DNA of 64,000 nt from a bacterium (GCA_031082145.1 JAVHLP010000001.1:1-64000), one strand, 5' to 3'; positions 26,058 to 34,828 are shown, counted from the stretch's first letter. Translations and numbers: made by a program. The notes: a model not told the origin generated them from the letters alone.

Positions 26058-26933
26058 TCATACCTCCTCTGGGGTTGTGGGGGGTCCGGCTGCTATCAGC
26101 TGCCTGAGTCGCTCCCACTCGCCCTTCTTCATGGGGTAGCAGTGTTCGGGGGCGGGGAAGCGCCCCGAGGCCACGTCGTCCAGATAAGCCTGGAACGCCT
26201 CCAGGATCGCGCTGTTCAGGTCGGCGTACTTCTTGACGAAGCGGGGGGTGAAGGCTTCGAAGAACCCGAGCATGTCATGGACGATGAGCAACTGGCCATC
26301 GCAGCCGGGCCCGGCGCCGATGGAGATAATGGGAATGGCGGCGCGGGAGGTCACCTCCCGGCCCACCTCGGGTGGCACCGCCTCCAGCAGAATGGCGAAG
26401 GCGCCCGCCCCCTCAAGGATAGCCCCATCCTCCACGACCCGGGCCGCCGCTGCCGCATCCCGGCCCTGGGCCCGGAAGCCGCCCAGCATCGCCAGTGACT
26501 GGGGCGTCAGGCCCAGGTGTCCCATCACCGGGATGCCGGCCCCGGTGATAGCCCGGACCACCGGGGCCATCGTCCGGCCGCCCTCCAGCTTCACGGCGTC
26601 GCAGGCCGCCTCCTGCATGAAGCGTCCCGCGTGGCGAATGGCCTCCTCCACGCTCACCTGGTAAGAGAGGAACGGCATGTCCCCTATGAGAAACGCGCCC
26701 GGCGCGCCCCGCCGCACCGCTTGGGCGTGCACCACCATCATGTCCATGGTGACCGGTAGAGTGCTGGGATAGCCGTAGACGGTCATGCCCACCGAGTCAC
26801 CCACCAGGATTATGTCCACGCCGGCCTTCTCCTGGAGCAAGGCCATGGGATAGTCATAGCAGGTCAACATGGTGATAGGCTGGCCTCTGGCCCGCTTGTC
26901 CATGAGATAGGGTATGGTCACCTTGTCTCGCAT
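26058..26933 (-). CDS. panB: 3-methyl-2-oxobutanoate hydroxymethyltransferase
   Basis: PanB, 291 residues, makes ketopantoate from 2-oxoisovalerate and methylene-THF, the first step of pantothenate and CoA synthesis. Signatures: MLTCYDYPMALLQEKAG, LVGDSVGM, VVHAQAVRRG, GDMPFLSY, VKLEGG, GHLGLTPQ and IGAGPGCDGQLL. GGAGG is 7 bases before ATG; CTGTC-AGAG-GACAG just before it can form a small hairpin (26947-26960). panC and panD are not here, so this panB stands alone among unrelated catabolic genes. It could serve a related aldol reaction, though all visible signatures are those of true PanB. Confidence 0.95.
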   Translation of the reverse strand: MRDKVTIPYLMDKRARGQPITMLTCYDYPMALLQEKAGVDIILVGDSVGMTVYGYPSTLPVTMDMMVVHAQAVRRGAPGAFLIGDMPFLSYQVSVEEAIRHAGRFMQEAACDAVKLEGGRTMAPVVRAITGAGIPVMGHLGLTPQSLAMLGGFRAQGRDAAAAARVVEDGAILEGAGAFAILLEAVPPEVGREVTSRAAIPIISIGAGPGCDGQLLIVHDMLGFFEAFTPRFVKKYADLNSAILEAFQAYLDDVASGRFPAPEHCYPMKKGEWERLRQLIAAGPPTTPEEV

Positions 26934-27035
26934 GCCGGTTCCTCCTCTGTCCTCTGACAGCTATTGGCCTGCCTCTGAGAAGTACCCGCAGTAGGGGCCA
27001 AATCCTCCCGGGGGGCGAAAAAAACGACCGTCGGG

Positions 27036-29405
27036 CTAGCGCGGCCGGAACACGGTAGTGGCCACCACGTGGTCCTTTGCCTGCTTGCCGTATAGCAACG
27101 GCTTGTACTCGCCCTTGAGCCACAGCACCATCTGGTCGTCGTAGTGGACGCTGAAGGGGTGGCCGGACACGCCTATGGCGGCGATGTCGAGCCCTCGCAA
27201 ATCGCCCAGGTCCACCAGGTAGCGCCAGGGGGCTGAGGAGGTGACGGCAAAGGGAGTGGCCAGATCGAAGGAAGCGGCCCCGGGGGTGACGTGGCTGCCG
27301 CCCAGAGCGTGGGGACCGCGGTCGAAGATGAGATGCAGGGGCTTCTGGCTGCCGAGAGGATGCCCGAAGGTGATGGTGTGGATCTGCCCCCACTCCCAGC
27401 GGGTGGGATCCCGGCCCAGGGTGGCTTCCAGTTCGGCCACCGCCATCCGGAAACCGTCCCGCACCACGGAGCCAAGATCGGCGAACCACGGTGAACGCCC
27501 TTCTCTTAGCATGCGGTCAAAGCTGTTGATCGCACCGCCATGGTGGAGAAAGGCCCTGTAGAGATCCTCTCCCAGCTCGTCCAGGAAGACCGCAGCCAGC
27601 ATCTTCAGGTACAACGTGTGGAAGATGGCCGGTCCCGCCGCCTCCGGGTCGTCCCGGGGGTCCTGCAGCCACCGCTCCAGTTCATCCCTGGCGGCTGCCT
27701 CGACTTCCTGCAATTCCCCGCGACTGAGCTCTCCGAGCAGGATCGGGCCCAGCTCGGCTGCTTGCCGGTTGGCCCAGCTGTTCTGGATGGGGATCATGTC
27801 CTCCAGGGTGAGCTCGTGCCGTCCCTCAAGCTCCTGGATGATTGTCCGGGCACGGTAGGGAGGGGCCCACTGGTGGGACAGAAAAAAGGGGTAGTCAGGG
27901 CCCGTTACCCGGTTATTGGCGGTCACGATGTAGTCCTCAGCCGGGTTGTAGAGCTGCGGCAGCTCGTCTTCCGGTACGAACCCGACCCACTCGTAGTCGC
28001 CGGTCCATCCGGGCACGGGCACCAGCCCATCGCCCGCGCGGCGAACGGGGAAGCGCCCGGCGGCCAGGTAGCCGATGTTGCCAGCCCGGTCGGCGAACAC
28101 GAAGTTCTGAGCGGGGGCGGCGAAACCACTCAAAGCCTGGCGGAAACCGTCCCAGTCCCGGACGTCGGCCAGTCCCAGTACGGCTGACGCCTCGCCCGTG
28201 GCCTCCAGCGCGGTCCAGCGCAGGCTGGCGGGCACGTCCAGGCCCGTCACGACGTCGCTGATCAGGGGGCCATGCCTGGTGATGTGGACCTCAAAGGAGA
28301 CCGGGTCGGGCTGACCCTTCACCCGGATCTGGTGCCGCTCCACCACTGCCCGGTACCATTCTCCCTCATACTCGAACTGACCGGGGTCCTCGGGGTGGCG
28401 CCGTTCCAGATACAGGTCTTGCACGTCCGGCCCGAGGTTCGTCACCCCCCAGGCGATGTGGCCGTTGTGTCCCACGATCACTCCGGGCACACCGGGGAAA
28501 ATCACCCCGGTGACGTCAAACCGGCCCTGGACTACCAGGCGGTTCTGGTACCAGATGGAGGGAGCCCCCATCCCGAGGTGCATGTCGTTGGCGAGAATCG
28601 GCCGGCCCGAGGCTGTCATGCTCCCCGCCAGTACCCAGCTGTTGGACCCCTTGAACTGCCCCGGCGCGGCTCCCTCGGTGACCTCTTGCAGTCGTGCCAG
28701 TCCCTCCGCGACACCGGGGCCGGCGGGGAGGGACCGCAGGCGGGAGATGATGACCGGACCATCTTCGGGGTAAGTGGGGAACAGGGTGGCCGCGCGCTCC
28801 GGACCCACTCGTAAGGCCAACTGCCAGTAGAAGATCTCGCTCATCATGTTGGCGCCCAGATCCCAGGCCATGTACTTGCCGATGCCCAGGGAGTCGGTCG
28901 GATGCCAGGGGCCGGGGGAGTACCCCAGCAGGGTGAACTCCAGCGGCAGGCGATCCTGGTGGCCCTGTATGAACGCGTTGACGCCGGCGGCGTAAGCATG
29001 GAGAGCGGCCCGGTTCGCCGGCGACAGCCCAGCCTCCGACTCCACCGCGGCCCTCAACAACCCCAAGGTGCGCAGGAACTTATCCGCTTCCAGCAGGTCG
29101 GGGCCGAAGATCTCGGCCAGCCGGCCGGCGGCCGCTCGCCGGCTGAGGTCCATCTGGAAGAGACGATCCTGAGCGTGGAGATAGCCCTGGACGAACAGGA
29201 GATCCTCGATGTTAACGGCGTGGATGTGGGGAACACCGCAGCCGTCACGGTCCACGGTGACGAGAGAGGTGACGGCGACGGCTAACTGGCCCTCCAAGGG
29301 GGGCAGGCTCCTCCGGACGAACCACAGGGCACCGGCAATGGAGCCGCCCAGCAGGAGGGTCAGCAGGAGTATAGCGCCGATGAGGACCTTGGTCGTGCGC
29401 GCCAT
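27036..29405 (-). CDS. Penicillin acylase family Ntn-hydrolase
   Basis: A 789-residue penicillin/cephalosporin/quorum-lactone acylase-type precursor. An N-terminal membrane helix or signal (TKVLIGAILLLTLLLGGSIAGALW) directs it to the envelope. The alpha part begins VTVDRDGCGVPHIHA and FVQGYLHAQDRLFQMD; the beta part would start at the nucleophile Ser254 in KGSNSWVLAG, created by self-cleavage. Later IAWGVTNLGPDVQDLYLE and NRVTGPDYP are typical. It cleaves an amide of unknown substrate. It follows the 4-hydroxybutyryl-CoA-dehydratase-like gene by 25 bases; panB is 102 bases downstream. Confidence 0.92.
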   Translation of the reverse strand: MARTTKVLIGAILLLTLLLGGSIAGALWFVRRSLPPLEGQLAVAVTSLVTVDRDGCGVPHIHAVNIEDLLFVQGYLHAQDRLFQMDLSRRAAAGRLAEIFGPDLLEADKFLRTLGLLRAAVESEAGLSPANRAALHAYAAGVNAFIQGHQDRLPLEFTLLGYSPGPWHPTDSLGIGKYMAWDLGANMMSEIFYWQLALRVGPERAATLFPTYPEDGPVIISRLRSLPAGPGVAEGLARLQEVTEGAAPGQFKGSNSWVLAGSMTASGRPILANDMHLGMGAPSIWYQNRLVVQGRFDVTGVIFPGVPGVIVGHNGHIAWGVTNLGPDVQDLYLERRHPEDPGQFEYEGEWYRAVVERHQIRVKGQPDPVSFEVHITRHGPLISDVVTGLDVPASLRWTALEATGEASAVLGLADVRDWDGFRQALSGFAAPAQNFVFADRAGNIGYLAAGRFPVRRAGDGLVPVPGWTGDYEWVGFVPEDELPQLYNPAEDYIVTANNRVTGPDYPFFLSHQWAPPYRARTIIQELEGRHELTLEDMIPIQNSWANRQAAELGPILLGELSRGELQEVEAAARDELERWLQDPRDDPEAAGPAIFHTLYLKMLAAVFLDELGEDLYRAFLHHGGAINSFDRMLREGRSPWFADLGSVVRDGFRMAVAELEATLGRDPTRWEWGQIHTITFGHPLGSQKPLHLIFDRGPHALGGSHVTPGAASFDLATPFAVTSSAPWRYLVDLGDLRGLDIAAIGVSGHPFSVHYDDQMVLWLKGEYKPLLYGKQAKDHVVATTVFRPR

Positions 29406-29430
29406 GGCCTCTCACCTCCTGGCGGGGCTA

Positions 29431-30960
29431 TCACATCTCCTGGCGGAAGAGAGCCCGGTATCGCTCCAGCACCTTGCGAGGGGTAACCGACGCCCGCTCG
29501 TACCGCGGGAGCTCGGGCTCAATGCCGGCCAGGTACTTGGCGATGCCCTTGAGGGCCTCCACGTCGTAGCGGTGCATCATGGTGATGGTCTCCATCTGGG
29601 GCGACCCCCCGCCGTGCAAGCCGGCCACCTGCATGACTCCGGCCAAGTCTGAGACGAGCGTGGTCTCGATCAGGCGGAAACAGCGATGCACATGCTCGGC
29701 CGGGATCGCCGGGTTGCGCATGATGTACTTGTGCAGGAGTTCTCCCGTCTCGGGGGCATAGAAGTCGCCTTCCAGCGGCAGGGTGGCGGCCAGTCCCCCC
29801 GCCAGGTCGGCCAGGATCCGGAACTCGTTGTAGACTTCCTCGCCGGCCAGCTTCCGCCCGGCGTTGGTCAGGATCTCGTCGGGGATATAGACGCCCGCCG
29901 TCGAGCGCTCGGCCCGGTAGGCGCTGGCCTGTCCGGCTGCGTAGACCAGCTCGGCCACGGTGATCAAGTGGGCCAGCTTCTCGCGCACATGGCCGGCCTG
30001 TTCAATGCCATTGTACTCGGCCACCAAGGCGGACTGGCTGGCCAGGATCTCGGTGGCGGCCGGCTTGCAGCCGGTATAGGAGTGCCGGTGGTAGTGGGCA
30101 AAGAGGAGGGCCAGGAAGCCCGCGTAAGGGATCACCCGCGGATCCGCCCGGCCGTCCATGAACACCCGGTCCCGGGGCACCAGGACGTCGTCGAAGATGG
30201 TGAAGGACTCGGCGTCACCCATCGCCGCGGCCGGGGCCTCGAGTCGGAGCCGCCGGAAGGGGGCCGCCGTCCGCACCACGAGCTTGACCCCTTCCCAGTC
30301 GGCCGGCAGGGCGAAGGCCACGGCGTAGTCGCCGTCCCGCTCGGTCATGAACCGGGTCGGTAGCACGATAATCTCGTCGGCATAGGGCGCGATGGTATTG
30401 TGCAGCTTCGCTCCCCGCACCACGATGCCGTCATCCCTTGATTCAACTATCCTCAAGTACAGGTCGGGATCGGATTGCTCGTGGGGGCGTCGCAGCCTAT
30501 CACCCTTGGCGTCGGTCTGGGCGCAGTTGGCGCAGAGGTCGTTGGCCTGGAAGTATCTCAGGTAGTCCTCGAATCGAGCATGATAACCGGTTCCCAGGGC
30601 CTCGTCCATCTCTGCCGTGACCACGGCCAGTGCATTGAGGGCGTCGGTGCCCATGCAACGTTGAATGCAGCCTCCGACCCGGTGACAGAGCAGGCGAGTC
30701 ATCCGCTGCTTCCGGAGTAGATCGTCCACGCTGCGATGGAGGTGGCAGAAGCGGTTGATCGGCTCTTCGGTCAGGTGGGAGATGGCGGTGCACACGTCGG
30801 CGTAGGCCGGATCGTCGGCCCGGGCGTACGTCTCGCCAATGACGTTGATCCCGGGCGCCAGGCGGTCATCATCCCGGCCCAGCGTCTGTCCGCCCATGTA
30901 GACGTTCGGGCGCATCCGGCGGAGTCGTTGCCGGTACCTCTCAAAGCTCCCTCCGCCCAT
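29431..30960 (-). CDS. 4-hydroxybutyryl-CoA dehydratase-like flavo-iron-sulfur protein
   Basis: A 509-residue member of the HpaB/AbfD family. In the Clostridium enzyme, which dehydrates 4-hydroxybutyryl-CoA by a ketyl-radical route, the [4Fe-4S] ligands are two Cys four residues apart, then a His and a Cys seven apart. Here Cys98 and Cys102 (CIQRC) and His291 and Cys298 (HRHSYTGC) keep the same spacing. Plain HpaB-type monooxygenases lack this set. Also shared are NRFCHLH, DPDLYLRIVE, DGIVVRGAK and HGGGSPQ. ATG at 30960 has AGAGGAGG about 7 bases upstream. No succinate or 4-hydroxybutyrate genes are nearby, so the true substrate is open. Confidence 0.88.
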   Translation of the reverse strand: MGGGSFERYRQRLRRMRPNVYMGGQTLGRDDDRLAPGINVIGETYARADDPAYADVCTAISHLTEEPINRFCHLHRSVDDLLRKQRMTRLLCHRVGGCIQRCMGTDALNALAVVTAEMDEALGTGYHARFEDYLRYFQANDLCANCAQTDAKGDRLRRPHEQSDPDLYLRIVESRDDGIVVRGAKLHNTIAPYADEIIVLPTRFMTERDGDYAVAFALPADWEGVKLVVRTAAPFRRLRLEAPAAAMGDAESFTIFDDVLVPRDRVFMDGRADPRVIPYAGFLALLFAHYHRHSYTGCKPAATEILASQSALVAEYNGIEQAGHVREKLAHLITVAELVYAAGQASAYRAERSTAGVYIPDEILTNAGRKLAGEEVYNEFRILADLAGGLAATLPLEGDFYAPETGELLHKYIMRNPAIPAEHVHRCFRLIETTLVSDLAGVMQVAGLHGGGSPQMETITMMHRYDVEALKGIAKYLAGIEPELPRYERASVTPRKVLERYRALFRQEM

Positions 30961-31020
30961 CGGCTCACCTCCTCTTCCCAGTAAACGCCATTCGCTCCCA
31001 TCCGGGGATTCCCTGCCCGG

Positions 31021-31053
31021 CACCTGCCGGCGTAGTTCTTCATCCGGCAGGTG
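31021..31053. promoter_or_regulatory. Inverted repeat in the divergent control region
   Basis: CACCTGCCGG (31021-31030) and CCGGCAGGTG (31044-31053) are perfectly complementary with a 13-base gap. It lies 61 bases upstream of the dehydratase-like gene and about 95 upstream of the permease gene. This could be an operator for either. Confidence 0.45.
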
Positions 31054-31146
31054 GGACCGGCGGGGGAGGCGAAACATGGCCGGTCCACAGCTTTCGCCAG
31101 AGGGAGTTGAGCCCAACTGCCTGGGCGCACCGCTCAGCAGCGCTGG

Positions 31147-32109
31147 TTGGGGATCGGCCATCACCTGGCGCTGCTCTTGGGCGGCAGCCTCTGGGGCCTG
31201 GGGGCCTTGCTCATACGCTGCCTGGGCAGCCGGGGATGGGCCGTCCTGGACATTGCCCCCATCCGCGGGACGGTCTCCTTCGTCCTGCTCGCCGGACTGG
31301 TGCTCGCCACCCGGCCGGGAATGCTCGCCATAAGACCGCAAGATCGCCGGTACCTGGTGCTGGCCGGGATCTTGGGCCCGGGACTGACCGGACCCCTCTT
31401 CATGCTGTGTATCATGGGGGCCCCGCTCGGCATCGCCGTCCTCCTTAACTACGGCGCTCCCGTCTACGCTGCCATCCTGTCCTGGCCGCTCTTGGGCGAG
31501 AGGCCGGACCGCCGCAAGGTCTTCGCCCTGACCCTGCTGATGTTGGGGCTGCTGCTGGTCACCGGCTTGCTGGAGGGTGCCGCCGGGGAGGCTGTCCGTC
31601 CCCGGACCGGGGCCCTGCTGGCCGGGTTCTGTTCGGGGCTAACCTTCGCCCTCTACCTGGTGACCACGCGGCGGGTGGCCACCAGTTGTGACCCGGCCGC
31701 CATGCAGGTCTGGAAGTTCGGCGCGGGATTGCCGGTTCTCTGGGGGATGAGAGTGCTCTGGGGCGGCCCGCCATCCCTCCCGCCTCTCGACCTGCCCGCG
31801 GTCGGGCTCCTCCTGCTGCTGGCGCTGGGCCCCCACATCGCCGGCCACCTGCTCGTGAACTATGGACTGGCGCGGGTGCAGGCCGCGCCAGGGTCCATAC
31901 TGCTCACGACCGAACCCCTCATGGCGATGGCCCTCGGCTGGGCGGTCCTCGGCGAGCGAGCGACCATCCCGCAGCTGGCGGGAATGGGGTTGATCCTGGC
32001 GGCCATCGGGGCGGCCAGCAGCAGCCGGCCGCGGCCAGGCCCGGTTTCAACACCTTGTATGTTGTCGCCCCGGGGTAGCTGCCAGGTGCCGCGGAGCGAC
32101 TGCCGGTGA
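31147..32109 (+). CDS. EamA/DMT-family permease
   Basis: About 320 residues with ten hydrophobic segments in two EamA repeats: the first begins LALLLGGSLWGLGALLIR, the second GALLAGFCSGLTFALYLVTTR. The repeat ends YGAPVYAAILSWPLLGER and LLTTEPLMAMALGWAVLGER are typical of drug/metabolite exporters. The C-terminal 25 residues after the last helix are Pro/Ser-rich. The start is uncertain: TTG at 31147 has no good ribosome site, and CTG at 31117 is the only other option after an upstream stop. Substrate unknown; divergent from the dehydratase-like gene. Confidence 0.85.
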   Translation: MGIGHHLALLLGGSLWGLGALLIRCLGSRGWAVLDIAPIRGTVSFVLLAGLVLATRPGMLAIRPQDRRYLVLAGILGPGLTGPLFMLCIMGAPLGIAVLLNYGAPVYAAILSWPLLGERPDRRKVFALTLLMLGLLLVTGLLEGAAGEAVRPRTGALLAGFCSGLTFALYLVTTRRVATSCDPAAMQVWKFGAGLPVLWGMRVLWGGPPSLPPLDLPAVGLLLLLALGPHIAGHLLVNYGLARVQAAPGSILLTTEPLMAMALGWAVLGERATIPQLAGMGLILAAIGAASSSRPRPGPVSTPCMLSPRGSCQVPRSDCR

Positions 32110-32124
32110 CCGTCGCCCGCTATC

Positions 32125-32376
32125 TCAGCCCTCCACCCGGTAGACCCGGTCGCCCTTGCGGGCGCGCTCACGCACCTTGAGGGCGATCTGTTCTCCCTTC
32201 TTGCCGCGGGCCACCTCCTGATGGTCGATCTGCATGGAGTCTACCTGCTGCTGGAAGTCGGTACGGGGTCCGCGGAAGGCGACTTGATCGCCGCGCTCCA
32301 GGCCCTGCGTTAGCTCCACCACGGCCACCGCGATGCGGTCGAAGAAGTGAACCACCCTCCCCACCTCGCGCTCCAC
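32125..32376 (-). CDS. Small EF-Tu-domain-2-like protein
   Basis: An 83-residue all-beta protein: VGRVVHFFDRIAVAVVELTQGLERGDQVAFRG followed by QQVDSMQIDHQEVARGKKGEQIALKV and RARKGDRVYRV. This is the translation-elongation-factor-like barrel often found beside, or as the tail of, U32-type peptidases. GTG at 32376 is chosen because it begins just before the conserved fold and follows GGGAGGGGG by about 10 bases. It is a single gene between the permease and spoVK. A role with RNA or protein hydroxylation partners is only inferred. Confidence 0.8.
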   Translation of the reverse strand: MEREVGRVVHFFDRIAVAVVELTQGLERGDQVAFRGPRTDFQQQVDSMQIDHQEVARGKKGEQIALKVRERARKGDRVYRVEG

Positions 32377-32493
32377 CGGCGCACCCCCTCCCGTCAAGTG
32401 GTGCCGTCTTCCCCGCGACGGGACGGGATCCCTTCCCCCCGGGGCACCTGGGACCTCCGTCACGTATACTGGTACGTCACGGAGAGGCGGGCG

Positions 32494-33468
32494 GTGCCCC
32501 TGAACCGGCGGCCCCCGGTAGCCAAGCCACCCAGCCCGGAGCAAGTCCTCGAACTCCTGGAGCGGGGCGAGATCAGCCCCACCGAGGCCTTCGCCCTCTG
32601 GCGCCGGCTGGACCGGCCGGAAGCCCTCGAGCCGGCCCCATCCCCGGCGCCCAGGGTTGAGGAGATCATGCGCGAACTCGACGCCCTGGTGGGGCTAGGC
32701 CAGGTGAAGCGCCTGGTAAGAGAGATCCAGGCTTTCGTGAGCATCCAGGCCCGGCGGGCAAGGGAGGGTCTAGTCTCGGAGCCCATGGTCCTCCACATGA
32801 TCTTCCGGGGCAACCCGGGGACCGGCAAGACCACGGTGGCCCGTCTACTGGGCAAGATCCTCCGCGAGAGCGGGGTCCTGGAGAAAGGCCACGTGGTGGA
32901 AGTCGAACGGGCCGACCTGGTGGGCGAGTACATCGGGCACACCGCCCAGAAGACCCGCGAGCAGCTGAGGCGGGCGCTGGGAGGAATCCTGTTCATCGAC
33001 GAAGCTTACTCCCTGGCCCGGGGCGGCGACAAGGACTTCGGCCGGGAAGCCATTGACACCCTCGTAAAGGCCATGGAAGACCAGAAACGGGACCTCATCC
33101 TGATCCTGGCCGGCTACCAGCGCGAGATGTCAGGCTTCCTGCATGCCAACCCCGGCCTGCGCTCCCGCTTCCCGCTGCACCTCGACTTCCCCGACTACAC
33201 CGTGGAGGAGCTGCTGGCCATCGCCGACCTCATGCTGCGGCAGCGCCAGTACCGGCTGGACGCGGAAGCCCGGCGCCAGCTAGCCCGGCGGGTAGAGGAA
33301 GAGCGGGCCAACCCCTTCACGGCCGACAACTCGGGCAACGCCCGGCTGGTGCGCAATCTCATCGAGCGGGGGATGCGCCGCCAGGCCAGCCGGCTGGTGG
33401 AAGAGGGTGACCTGACCCGGGACCAGCTCATGACCATTGTCCCGGCCGACCTCGAGGGAGACGACTGA
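32494..33468 (+). CDS. spoVK: Stage V sporulation protein K (AAA ATPase)
   Basis: A 324-residue CbbX/SpoVK-type AAA protein needed for spore maturation in Bacillus. Visible: ELDALVGLGQVKRLVREI, Walker A FRGNPGTGKTTVARLLG, VERADLVGEYIGHTAQKT, Walker B GILFIDEAYSLA, the sensor ILAGYQREM and arginine fingers in NPGLRSRFP. Its place upstream of hflX and ynbB matches the Bacillus order, which supports SpoVK over a rubisco activase. GTG at 32494 follows GGAGAGG by 6 bases. A TATACT at 32465-32470 might be its -10 but lacks a -35. Confidence 0.92.
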   Translation: MPLNRRPPVAKPPSPEQVLELLERGEISPTEAFALWRRLDRPEALEPAPSPAPRVEEIMRELDALVGLGQVKRLVREIQAFVSIQARRAREGLVSEPMVLHMIFRGNPGTGKTTVARLLGKILRESGVLEKGHVVEVERADLVGEYIGHTAQKTREQLRRALGGILFIDEAYSLARGGDKDFGREAIDTLVKAMEDQKRDLILILAGYQREMSGFLHANPGLRSRFPLHLDFPDYTVEELLAIADLMLRQRQYRLDAEARRQLARRVEEERANPFTADNSGNARLVRNLIERGMRRQASRLVEEGDLTRDQLMTIVPADLEGDD

Positions 33469-33471
33469 GAG

Positions 33472-34053
33472 ATGCGGGAGTGCCTGATCATCGGCAAACC
33501 CAATGCCGGCAAGACTCTCTTCTTCCTCAACTTCGCCCAGTACCTGGGCTTGCGTCACCTCTGGCTGGCCGCCGGAGGCCCGTCCCTGCCCCTGGATCGG
33601 GCCCGGCGGGAGTTGGTTGACGATCGCCCCCATCGCACCCTGGACCTCAACCGGGTTGTGGTGCGGGTTCCCGCCGGCAAGGGCCGCAAGTCAACCGTGC
33701 TCACCGATACCGCCGGTCTCGGTGACGACATCAACGCCGACCCGGCCATCCGCCAGGCCATGGCGCGAACCCTGCGGGCTATCCGCGAGGCCGAGCTCAT
33801 CCTGCACCTGGTCGATGTGGCCGCCCTGCCGGGCTCGGTCAGCGCCCCCGGGCCGGTCGACCGCGAGGTGGCGGCGTTCGCCCGCCACCGCGGTGGCTAC
33901 GCGGTGCTGGCCAACAAGATGGACCTTCCCGAAGCGCGGGATGGTCTCTCGCGGCTGGGCGAGGTCCTTCCCGGCGAGCCGGTCATACCCATCTCCGCCC
34001 GGCTGGGAACCGGGTTTCCCCGGGTCCGGGCCTTCGTCCGCCGATGGCTTTAG
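33472..34053 (+). CDS. Small GTPase of the Era/EngB-like group
   Basis: A 193-residue GTP-binding protein with all G motifs: GKPNAGKT (G1), DTAGL (G3), NKMD (G4) and ISA (G5). It starts within a few residues of G1 and has no KH or other RNA-binding tail, so it is not Era itself. It begins 3 bases after spoVK and overlaps the next membrane gene by 10, so it is part of one transcription unit with them. Function is unknown; a role with the membrane proteins that follow is inferred. Confidence 0.88.
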   Translation: MRECLIIGKPNAGKTLFFLNFAQYLGLRHLWLAAGGPSLPLDRARRELVDDRPHRTLDLNRVVVRVPAGKGRKSTVLTDTAGLGDDINADPAIRQAMARTLRAIREAELILHLVDVAALPGSVSAPGPVDREVAAFARHRGGYAVLANKMDLPEARDGLSRLGEVLPGEPVIPISARLGTGFPRVRAFVRRWL

Positions 34054-34631
34054 CCGTCGCCGCCGGCGTGCTACGGCAGGGCCTGGCTCTGTTCCTGGCC
34101 GGACTGGTACTGAAACTCCTGGACGATCACCTGGACGCCGGCGAGGATTCCGGTCCGTCTCCGGTGGCCGGTTGGGGACGGGCCACCGCTCCTTACCTGC
34201 TGGCCCTGTTCTGCCTGGCCGCCCTGGCCGATCCGGGCGGGGCCCTGCCGGTCTTCGCCGCCGGCTACGCCATCGGCATGGCCAACGAGGGGGGACGCCG
34301 CCTGCCCTCCGGCCTGACCGCCGGCTGGGAAGGTGGCCTTCTGCTCGGAGCGGTCGCCCTGCTGGCCGGTCCGCTAACGGCGATCTGGGCGGCGGCCCTG
34401 CTCTGGTCGGTGCAGGCCGCCGATGACTACCTGGACCGGGCGGGTGACCGCCTGATGGGCAAGCCCACGCTGATAACCCGGTTGGGAGAGACGGAGACCC
34501 TCGCCCTGGCCGCCGGCGCGGCCCTGCTGGCGGCTGCCGTGGACCCGATCCGCACGGGCCTGGCCGGCCTGGCCTTCGTCGCCCTGCAGGCTCTGGAAGG
34601 GCGTTGGAAGGCCGCGCGGGGGACCCGGTGA
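34044..34631 (+). CDS. Membrane protein with two UbiA-like aspartate motifs
   Basis: A 195-residue hydrophobic protein with about six membrane segments. Two loops carry the same pattern, DDxxDxxxD: DDHLDAGED (Asp27-Asp35) and DDYLDRAGD (Asp127-Asp135), exactly 100 residues apart. UbiA prenyltransferases use NDxxDxxxD and a second Asp-rich motif to bind magnesium diphosphate. The protein is much shorter than usual UbiA enzymes (about 290), so it may be a reduced relative or an independent family. It overlaps the GTPase gene and the following small gene (GTGA), so it is tightly coupled. Catalysis is inference only. Confidence 0.7.
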   Translation: MALAVAAGVLRQGLALFLAGLVLKLLDDHLDAGEDSGPSPVAGWGRATAPYLLALFCLAALADPGGALPVFAAGYAIGMANEGGRRLPSGLTAGWEGGLLLGAVALLAGPLTAIWAAALLWSVQAADDYLDRAGDRLMGKPTLITRLGETETLALAAGAALLAAAVDPIRTGLAGLAFVALQALEGRWKAARGTR

Positions 34632-34828
34632 ACCTCGTCTACGGGGTCTGCCGCCTGGCCCTGGCCGCCCTGGCCTTCCTGTTCCTGATCACCCTGGCCG
34701 CCTATGAAGGAGGGAAGCGGGCTGGACGGGCCCACGGCCTCAGCCAGGGGAGGGCCCTGGCCCGCCTGGAAGCCCGGGAGGAGGCGCTGGAGCGAGGTCG
34801 TTGCCCTCTCTGCGGGAAGCCCGGCTGA
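34628..34828 (+). CDS. Small membrane protein with CPLC zinc-knuckle half
   Basis: A 66-residue peptide: one membrane helix (LALAALAFLFLITLAAYEGG), a charged helix, and a C-terminal RCPLCGKPG resembling half of a zinc ribbon; dimerisation would complete a four-Cys site. GTG at 34628 overlaps the preceding stop (GTGA), which makes translation likely in spite of the size. No family name known. Probably a partner of the UbiA-motif protein and GTPase. Confidence 0.68.
   Translation: MNLVYGVCRLALAALAFLFLITLAAYEGGKRAGRAHGLSQGRALARLEAREEALERGRCPLCGKPG

Noticed and set aside
27019-27035. T-run on the minus strand after the penicillin acylase gene as a terminator.
   Set aside because: The seven T residues are there, but the preceding CGACGGTCG cannot form a stable hairpin.
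32465-32470. TATACT before spoVK as its promoter.
   Set aside because: No -35, no extended -10, and no match to sigma-E or sigma-K patterns I could defend.
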